From assembly GCA_024653905.1 (NCBI GenBank), contig JANLGZ010000091.1, positions 1-24,567 of the forward strand: a stretch of DNA of 24,567 bases, written 5' to 3'. Positions 19,865 to 24,567 of this stretch are shown in pieces. How positions within the stretch are numbered: the stretch's first letter is position 1; every line of letters starts with the position of its first letter. Made by a program: the position numbers and the translations under genes. The notes beneath the pieces were generated by a model. That model had not been told where the DNA came from. It did not search any database and was given only the letters and a program-made list of their open reading frames with translations. Origin of the DNA: an archaeon. GTDB lineage: Archaea; Iainarchaeota; Iainarchaeia; Iainarchaeales; Iainarchaeaceae.

Positions 19865-21553
19865 TCATTTTCTCAGCGCCATCATCAGCAGTATAACTAA
19901 TCCAAGAAGCAGTCCGCTTACTATTGCAATGATTGGTATTGTGTTTCCATTTTCTTCGAATGTACTTTCTTCAGGTTCTTTTACTTGAACCACTAGTGTT
20001 TCTTCTTTTTCAGGGATTTGTATTTCAAATACTTTCTCTTCGGGAGTGTTTATTTTCACAGTTATTTTTCCGGGTCTAATATTTCTCACAATGTAATCAA
20101 GATTTTTTTCCTCAAATTCATGTAAAATAATTTCATTTGCCTCTACTTGATTTCCTTCAAATAAAATTTCAACAAAAACACTCCCTTTTCCATTTCCAAG
20201 GTTTTCTAAAATTATTTTAAGTTCTAAATTTTTTTCATTAATGAAAGGGCTCACATCCTTTACTCTAATATTTGCTCCGCTATCAGTGTAATCTTTTGAA
20301 GGAATTACTTTTATTGTATCGCTTATGTTTTCGTCTGGCAAAAGCAGAATCAATCCATAAGTATAATACCCTCCTTCAACTTTTTCGTTAGGGGCTCTTG
20401 CTTCCCAAGTGATTGTTTTGGTTTCATCAATCTCAAAGAAAACAAGTTTTTCATTATTTTCAATACTAAACTTTTCATGAAGCACAAGTCCGATTGGCAT
20501 TATTACTTTTTTCCCTGAAATATTTTTTATTTCTGCAGTAATCTTAAAAAGTTCTTCAGGGGAAACCTGTTCAGGTTTATTCAACTTAACTTCTGTCAGA
20601 TTTTCAAAAAATTCAACAGAATTTATTTCAACTTTAGGCAAATCAAGATTTGTTGTTATTGTTATAGGTTCTCTGCTTCTTGTGATTGCAATCAAATCAA
20701 TTGCTTTGTTTGCATCTGTTGTTTTTGCAATAGTAAAATGTGCAGCATCTAAATAACCAGCTTCTCCGTAAGTTGAATCAACCCCTATCCATCCTGTTCC
20801 TGGCAAATAAACTTCTAACCATCCATGAAGTCCAAATCTCTCGCCATCAAAGCTTATTCCTGTAACATATTTTGTCGGAATTCCTTTTATTCTTGTGAAT
20901 GCCGCGGTCAGATTTGCAAACTCATCACAAACACCCGCTCGTGAATTGTAAGTTTCTTTTGCGGAATAAGTTGCATCATAATAATTTTCAAAATCATACT
21001 CAATATTATTGTTCACCCATTCAGTTATCTGCCTCACAGTTTCTATTTGTGAATCGGAATTAAATTCCAAAGATACTTTGCTTCTCAGTTCCTGGTCATC
21101 AACCTCTATGTAACCTGTTGCTTTTTTGAATTCAGAAAATTCTGTAATTTCTTTTTTCAGATTATAATCTTCTCCGAGTCCAAAAGAAGATGTTCGTTTT
21201 ATTCTTGCTTTTCTGATTAATTTGAAAGTGTTTGTTTTTGCATAATTATAAAGATCGCTTATTTTGTATTGTGCATATTTCAATTCGTCTCTTTCAATAT
21301 AAACTGGTTTGATTATTTCTCCTCCAATTTCCATGTATTCTTCCAAACTGATAAGTTCTTGTTTTGGCTCCTCTTGAATTGTAATAAAAAATATTTCAAG
21401 TTCATCTCCTCTTGTTATTGTTCCTGCAAAGCTTCCTGTTGCCTCGGATGTTATTGTCACATCCATTGTTTTTACGGTGGATGGTCTGAACTCTTGTGCC
21501 AAAACAAACGAGCTTAGAAAAAGCAGAAAGATTATTATAATTAATTTTTTCAT
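19865..21553 (-). CDS. Secreted, membrane-anchored transglutaminase-like protein
   Basis: Protein of 562 aa with a signal peptide (1-19, MKKLIIIIFLLFLSSFVLAQ) and a C-terminal membrane helix (about 540-560, IAIVSGLLLGLVILLMMALR), so most of it lies outside the cell. The transglutaminase/protease-like core (about 165-275) has the complete triad: Cys209 in SRAGVCDEFANL, His243 in GLHGWLEVYL and Asp259 in WIGVDSTYGE. Downstream (about 310-510) are beta-rich Ig/CARDB-like segments. Archaeal members of this superfamily are mostly predicted peptidases or cross-linking enzymes of the cell surface. It follows the 186-aa membrane protein with a 4-bp overlap. The substrate is unknown. Confidence 0.87.
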   Translation of the reverse strand: MKKLIIIIFLLFLSSFVLAQEFRPSTVKTMDVTITSEATGSFAGTITRGDELEIFFITIQEEPKQELISLEEYMEIGGEIIKPVYIERDELKYAQYKISDLYNYAKTNTFKLIRKARIKRTSSFGLGEDYNLKKEITEFSEFKKATGYIEVDDQELRSKVSLEFNSDSQIETVRQITEWVNNNIEYDFENYYDATYSAKETYNSRAGVCDEFANLTAAFTRIKGIPTKYVTGISFDGERFGLHGWLEVYLPGTGWIGVDSTYGEAGYLDAAHFTIAKTTDANKAIDLIAITRSREPITITTNLDLPKVEINSVEFFENLTEVKLNKPEQVSPEELFKITAEIKNISGKKVIMPIGLVLHEKFSIENNEKLVFFEIDETKTITWEARAPNEKVEGGYYTYGLILLLPDENISDTIKVIPSKDYTDSGANIRVKDVSPFINEKNLELKIILENLGNGKGSVFVEILFEGNQVEANEIILHEFEEKNLDYIVRNIRPGKITVKINTPEEKVFEIQIPEKEETLVVQVKEPEESTFEENGNTIPIIAIVSGLLLGLVILLMMALRK

Positions 21554-22110
21554 TCAAATTTTCCTTCTTTTTTAGTAGTTTTTTTCACTAACTTTTGTTG
21601 TTCATTAATAAAAGTCTCGATTCCTAGTTTCCCTTGTTTTGTTTTATTAATTAAGTCTTTATATTCATTTTCAAACTCTTTTTTTTCTTTATACTTCAAG
21701 GGTATAATTTGTATAAAAGTTAAAAGTAACACTGACCAGAAAACATAATAGTTTAGAATTGCCGGATTTACTGAAGCGTCAAAAATTGATGCGTTTTCCA
21801 TTGTAAAACTTATAGTTATCCAAGTTATCCAGAATGCGAAGAATGTTATTACAAAAGTATTCATGAACGAATTTGAGAAAGAATCAAGAATACTTGTGTT
21901 AAAGTTTCTTTTGAATGCTTCTTCAGCTAACTTGTCAATAATAATGATTATAAAAAAAGAAACAAATAGAGAGATGAATGTTAATAATGGGTCTGCGCTT
22001 TGTCCAAGAAATTCTAATGCATTTTCTATAGGTATAACATTTGCCATTCCAAGTGATTGTAGAAGAAAAATCAGCGATATAGCCGAACCGATTAAATATC
22101 TAATTTTCAT
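21550..22110 (-). CDS. Multi-pass membrane protein, unknown family
   Basis: Protein of 186 aa with about four hydrophobic segments (5-24, 43-60, about 86-105, 120-138) and a charged cytoplasmic-looking C terminus (KYKEKKEFENEYKDLINKTK to the end). No family is recognised. The stop overlaps the start of the transglutaminase-like gene by 4 bp (ATGA), so the two are probably made together, and the membrane protein may help export or anchor the enzyme. An AT-rich element about 20-30 bp upstream (minus strand, about 22125-22140) is a likely promoter. Confidence 0.8.
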   Translation of the reverse strand: MKIRYLIGSAISLIFLLQSLGMANVIPIENALEFLGQSADPLLTFISLFVSFFIIIIIDKLAEEAFKRNFNTSILDSFSNSFMNTFVITFFAFWITWITISFTMENASIFDASVNPAILNYYVFWSVLLLTFIQIIPLKYKEKKEFENEYKDLINKTKQGKLGIETFINEQQKLVKKTTKKEGKFE

Positions 22111-22172
22111 TGCAAGAATTAATGTCTTATATGTATAAATGCTTTTTCAGATGGGAAGTATTATCCCTAATT

Positions 22173-23060
22173 TCACATTGCTTCCAGTCTTTTGATTCTT
22201 TCATCTATCGGCGGGTGTGTTGAAAACATTCCGTCCATTAATCCTTTTCTGTTCTTCAAAGGATTATCAATGTATAAATGAGCGGTTGCTTTGTTTGCTG
22301 CTTCTAATATTTCTTTATCATTTGATATTTTTTTCAATGCATTAGCTAAACCATTTGGATTTCTGGTTAATTGCGCTGCACTTGCATCGGCTAAATATTC
22401 TCTTTGCCTTGAAATCGCAAATTTAATCAGCATTGCAACAATAGGGGTTAAAATTGCTAAAATAACTCCTCCAACCAAAAGCACAATCTGCATTTGTCCG
22501 CTTCCTCTATTATCGTGCCTTCCCCAGAGAACGCTTCTTAGTAAAATATCGCTGAGCAGTGCACTCAATCCAACAAAAACTACTATTAGCATCATTAATC
22601 TAATATCATAATTTTTTATGTGACTCATCTCGTGTGCGACAACCCCTTCTAATTCTTCTCTGTTGAGTTTTTGTAAAATCCCTGAAGTAACAACTATTAT
22701 TCCGTGTTTAGGGTCTCTTCCTGTTGCGAATGCGTTCAAAGCCGTGTCGTTAATCACGTAAGCTTTTGGTTTCGGGATTCCTGCGGCTAACGCAAGTCCT
22801 TCAATTAAATTAAATAAATATGGCTGGTCTTCTTTTTGAAGTTCCTTTGCACCAGAAATACTCAGCACTACTTTGTCGCCGTAAAAATAATTAAACCCTA
22901 CAAAAATTATGAGAAAAATTATTCCCAGAATTATACCTATTGGTCCTCCGCCTGAGAACCAAACTTCTCCAAGCGCCCATGATAAAAAAGTTATAAAAAT
23001 AGAAAACCCAAGAACAAGAAAAATTGTGTTTCTCTTGTTCTCAGATATTTGTTCATACAT
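22173..23060 (-). CDS. htpX: HtpX-family membrane metalloprotease (M48)
   Basis: Membrane-bound zinc protease that degrades misfolded membrane proteins. The 295-aa protein has two N-terminal membrane helices (about 13-30 and 38-58), the zinc motif HEMSH (143-147; His143, Glu144, His147), two central helices (about 155-175 and 190-213) and the third ligand Glu221 in REYLADASAAQL. The C-terminal FSTHPPIDERIKRL is the family signature. It follows LemA by about 10 bp, a pairing seen in many bacteria and archaea. The set looks like a membrane quality-control operon. Confidence 0.95.
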   Translation of the reverse strand: MYEQISENKRNTIFLVLGFSIFITFLSWALGEVWFSGGGPIGIILGIIFLIIFVGFNYFYGDKVVLSISGAKELQKEDQPYLFNLIEGLALAAGIPKPKAYVINDTALNAFATGRDPKHGIIVVTSGILQKLNREELEGVVAHEMSHIKNYDIRLMMLIVVFVGLSALLSDILLRSVLWGRHDNRGSGQMQIVLLVGGVILAILTPIVAMLIKFAISRQREYLADASAAQLTRNPNGLANALKKISNDKEILEAANKATAHLYIDNPLKNRKGLMDGMFSTHPPIDERIKRLEAM

Positions 23061-23070
23061 TTAAAAGCCC

Positions 23071-23634
23071 CTAGTCGAACTTTACCTTAACTGGTTCTTT
23101 TGCTGCTTTGTCAATTTCAAAATAATCTCTTTTTCCAAAACCAAAAAGCGAAGCTATAATGTTGCTTGGTAACGTTTCTCTTTTAGTGTTGTACTTCAAA
23201 ACCTCATCATTGTAAAACTGCCTTGTGTACGCAATTTTCGATTCGATTCCTGCTAATTCTTCCTGAAGCATCATAAAATTTTTATTTGCTTTCAAATCAG
23301 GATAAGCTTCTGAAACAGCAAACAAACTTTTCAAAGTACTTGACAAAAAGTTTTCTGCTTCTGCCTGTGCTTTTACTCCTTTTGCTTTTGTTATTGCTGC
23401 CCTTGCTTCTGTAACCTGCTGAAATGTTCCTTTTTCATGTTTAGCATACCCCTTTACTGTTTCAACAAGATTAGGAACCAAATCAAACCTTCGTTTCAGC
23501 TGTACATCTATCTGGCTCCATGCATTATCAATTCTGTTCTTTAACTGAACAAAACCATTGTATGCAAAAACAAACCAGATTGCGCCAACAATTCCTAGTA
23601 CTATTATTGCTCCTGCGATTAATTCCAATACCAT
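23071..23634 (-). CDS. lemA: LemA family protein
   Basis: A 187-aa protein with one N-terminal membrane helix (about 3-24) and a long helical domain. Conserved LemA motifs are present: YNGFVQLKNRIDNAWSQIDVQLKRRFDLVPNLVETVKGYAKHE (about 24-68, split across several segments), AYPDLKANKNFMMLQEELAG and a final YNTKRETLPSNIIASLFGF. The biochemical role is not settled; it is commonly paired with HtpX, as here. A GGAGGT Shine-Dalgarno (23645-23650, minus strand) with 8-nt spacing precedes the ATG, and a 13-bp palindrome abuts it. Confidence 0.94.
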   Translation of the reverse strand: MVLELIAGAIIVLGIVGAIWFVFAYNGFVQLKNRIDNAWSQIDVQLKRRFDLVPNLVETVKGYAKHEKGTFQQVTEARAAITKAKGVKAQAEAENFLSSTLKSLFAVSEAYPDLKANKNFMMLQEELAGIESKIAYTRQFYNDEVLKYNTKRETLPSNIIASLFGFGKRDYFEIDKAAKEPVKVKFD

Positions 23635-23646
23635 AAGTGAAAACCT

Positions 23647-23659
23647 CCAATTAAATTGG
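23647..23659. promoter_or_regulatory. 13-bp palindrome at lemA-htpX start, candidate operator
   Basis: CCAATT-A-AATTGG is a perfect palindrome located between the TATA box (23668-23677) and the start codon, overlapping the predicted start and one edge of the Shine-Dalgarno sequence. A bound repressor, or an RNA hairpin, here would block expression. Confidence 0.45.
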
Positions 23660-23667
23660 TTAGAAAC

Positions 23668-23677
23668 TTTATAAATA
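23668..23677 (-). promoter_or_regulatory. TATA box for lemA-htpX
   Basis: TATTTATAAA on the minus strand predicts a start near 23646, about 12 nt before the ATG at 23634. Confidence 0.55.
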
Positions 23678-23736
23678 GGTTATGCAAAGCTCAGAAAAAC
23701 CAAGTTTTTTTCGAGACCTTTTTCTTGCATTATATC

Positions 23737-23867
23737 CTGCTGTAAGCGGGACGATATCTGCTCCATTCTGAGGAGCAGCTTGGATGGGCCAGGGAGGACT
23801 CGAAGCAACTTTTGTCAAAAGTTGCATCAAAATGTACTAATCCATGTTATCCATCCTGCGGATGGAT
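23737..23867. repeat. Cluster of four hairpins downstream of tRNA-Val
   Basis: Four compact inverted repeats follow one another: CCTGCT/AGCGGG (23737-23751, one G-U pair), CTGCTCC/GGAGCAG (23758-23778), GCAACTTTT/AAAAGTTGC (23805-23825) and ATCCATCC/GGATGGAT (23849-23867). Between the second and third lies the duplicated tRNA 3' end. No ORF is present. It could be the trailer of the tRNA-Val transcript, an independent structured RNA, or remnants of a small mobile repeat. Confidence 0.5.
23783..23804 (-). repeat. 22-bp direct repeat of the tRNA-Val 3' end
   Basis: This is an exact copy of 23870-23891, which covers the T loop, the 3' T stem and acceptor strand, the discriminator and 2 nt of flank of tRNA-Val. 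The copies are 87 bp apart. Duplicated tRNA 3' ends are typical of integrase attachment sites, but the interval is far too short for a functional element and no integrase is present. Confidence 0.6.
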
Positions 23868-23871
23868 TTGA

Positions 23872-23944
23872 TGGGCCAGGGAGGACTCGAACCTCCGATC
23901 CTCTCCGTGTAAAGGAGATGTCATAGCCACTAGACCACAAGCCC
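23872..23944 (-). tRNA. tRNA-Val(UAC)
   Basis: A 73-nt intronless tRNA. The anticodon stem TCTCC/GGAGA closes the loop TTTACAC, anticodon UAC (Val). T arm is GGAGG/CCTCC with loop TTCGAGT, discriminator A, no CCA encoded. The acceptor GGGCTTG/CTGGCCC contains one U-G pair (5-68) and a U-U mismatch (6-67). Its leader is the longest of the three tRNAs here, about 130 nt. Confidence 0.93.
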
Positions 23945-23952
23945 TTAACTTT

Positions 23953-23974
23953 TTTCTTTCTTGGAAGAAAGAAA
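23953..23974 (-). repeat. tRNA leader hairpin 2 (tRNA-Val)
   Basis: TTTCTTTCTT/AAGAAAGAAA forms a 9-10 bp stem with a 2-4 nt loop. It ends 8 nt before the mature tRNA and corresponds to the hairpins at 14887-14911 and 16289-16317. Confidence 0.65.
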
Positions 23975-24017
23975 CCGGGTACCATTCTGGTACACGGCCT
24001 CCCAGAATCTCAGATTC
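23975..24017 (-). repeat. Extra hairpins inserted in the tRNA-Val leader
   Basis: Two further hairpins lie between leader hairpins 1 and 2 in this tRNA only: GTACC/GGTAC closed by CCG/CGG (23975-23997) and GAATC/GATTC (24005-24017). The loop-spanning octamer CCATTCTG (23982-23989) recurs in the hairpin at 23758-23778 (23763-23770). Confidence 0.5.
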
Positions 24018-24030
24018 CGGAAGGAAGCTT

Positions 24031-24076
24031 AACCAAAAAAAAGAACTTTCTCTGTAAAGAAAGAATTCTTTTGGTT
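24031..24076 (-). repeat. tRNA leader hairpin 1 (tRNA-Val)
   Basis: Outer arms AACCAAAA and TTTTGGTT continue, past a bulge, into GAA/TTC and CTTTCT/AGAAAG with a 6-nt loop. Its minus-strand 5' end (24076) matches the predicted transcription start. Confidence 0.7.
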
Positions 24077-24099
24077 ACTATGGAAATTCCATGTAAAAC

Positions 24100-24109
24100 T
24101 ATTAAAAAG
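24100..24109 (-). promoter_or_regulatory. TATA box for tRNA-Val
   Basis: GCTTTTTAATAG on the minus strand is centred about 28 bp before leader hairpin 1, the same geometry as the other two tRNA genes. Confidence 0.55.
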
Positions 24110-24264
24110 CTTCCAATTCATTCGATTAGGAATTTTTTACATGGTTAGAGGTTTTTTTTGTAAAAATATATCAAAAATATTCTCTGTTGTTAATTTTGCT
24201 TTGTTTTCTGTTGTTTTTTAATAGTCTGATGTGAGTGTTCTGTTTTTTGTGTGTAAGGGGAATG

Positions 24265-24274
24265 TTTATATATG
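24265..24274 (+). promoter_or_regulatory. TATA box for the right-edge gene
   Basis: TTTATATATG predicts a start near 24296. AGGTG at 24294-24298 is a possible Shine-Dalgarno 6 nt before the ATG at 24305. The stretch 24120-24264 holds only AT-rich spacer. Confidence 0.45.
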
Positions 24275-24304
24275 AATTAATTGTATTACTTTCAGGTGTA
24301 AATT

Positions 24305-24567
24305 ATGAGGAGAATTATTTACTTAAAAATTGCAGGGAAAGATGTTCATTTACCTAAACTTATAGGTTCTTTCATTGTGTTTGCAGCATTTTTATTATTT
24401 GTTCAAGCTTCAGCTTCAATGTTTGATTCTTGGGATTCAGCAAAAGAAGTTGACTTATGTTTACAATTAGCCGCAGCTAATGAAGCCAGAGTAGAGCCTG
24501 GTGAAAGCATGTATCCTGAATGCAGAGGGATAGCTAAAGATTTTTTAGGGGTTTCAGTAAGGTCTGA
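24305..24567 (+). CDS. Exported protein of unknown family (3' end outside window)
   Basis: An open frame of 87 codons runs off the right edge. It starts MRRIIYLKIAGKDVHLPKL, then has a hydrophobic helix (about 20-36, IGSFIVFAAFLLFVQAS) that could be a signal peptide or anchor, followed by a soluble region with two cysteines (VDLCLQLAAANEARVEPGE, YPECRGIAKDFLG). A TATA box and a Shine-Dalgarno-like AGGTG support this start. I do not recognise the family. Confidence 0.6.
   Translation, partial: MRRIIYLKIAGKDVHLPKLIGSFIVFAAFLLFVQASASMFDSWDSAKEVDLCLQLAAANEARVEPGESMYPECRGIAKDFLGVSVRS

Noticed and set aside
23783..23891. A functional integrated mobile element bounded by att sites
   Set aside because: The copies are only 87 bp apart and no integrase or transposase is in the window; at most a scar or vacant site.
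1..24567. CRISPR arrays, insertion sequences or rRNA genes
   Set aside because: No regularly spaced direct repeats, no transposase motifs with terminal inverted repeats and no rRNA-like sequence were found.

Overview
The window is AT-rich chromosomal DNA from an archaeon. The evidence is the S19e - PDCD5 - L39e - L31e - aIF6 - LX - prefoldin alpha - FtsY gene string, SRP54, RNase P component 4, a GGGP synthase for archaeal ether lipids, a TRAM protein, a class III (pilin-like) signal peptide protein, a tRNA with a bulge-helix-bulge intron, and TATA boxes about 26-30 bp before many start codons. Small overlapping genes, a bacterial-style fused RibD and a surface protein built from bacterial-type modules suggest a DPANN-type lineage (Woesearchaeota/Pacearchaeota-like). 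That placement is inference; no rRNA is present to confirm it.

Layout. 1-2337: a truncated replication protein A gene (minus) divergent from an MBL-fold hydrolase and GGGP synthase (plus). 2338-6420 (minus): SRP54 - A24 prepilin peptidase - RibD - SDR epimerase, tightly packed. 6495-7533 (minus): an orphan 69-aa gene, a TRAM protein with an acidic tail, and a single-OB-fold SSB. 7592-11878 (minus): the ribosomal/chaperone/secretion operon led by S19e. 12075-14221 (minus): a cysteine-rich class III signal peptide protein, Rnp4 and an ACT-like protein. 14222-16838: two candidate microproteins, tRNA-Gly(UCC) with a 68-nt intron, thymidylate kinase with an overlapping membrane-anchored protein, tRNA-Gly(GCC), and a basic AT-hook protein. 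16888-22110 (minus): a 954-aa secreted multidomain beta-helix protein, a secreted transglutaminase-like protein and a membrane protein. 22173-23634 (minus): HtpX and LemA. 23635-24304: a hairpin-rich region with tRNA-Val(UAC) and a 22-bp duplication of its 3' end. 24305-end: a truncated exported-protein gene.

How it fits together. SRP54 and FtsY deliver membrane and secreted proteins, of which the window encodes several. The A24 peptidase could process the class III pilin-like protein. The S19e operon couples ribosome assembly (aIF6, L31e, L39e, LX), folding (prefoldin) and targeting (FtsY).

The most unusual signal concerns all three tRNA genes. Each has the same long, structured 5' leader: a TATA box, then at the predicted transcription start a hairpin with ACCAAAAGA/TCTTTTGGT-type arms, then a pyrimidine/purine hairpin a few bases before the mature tRNA. 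I do not recognise this arrangement as a described element.
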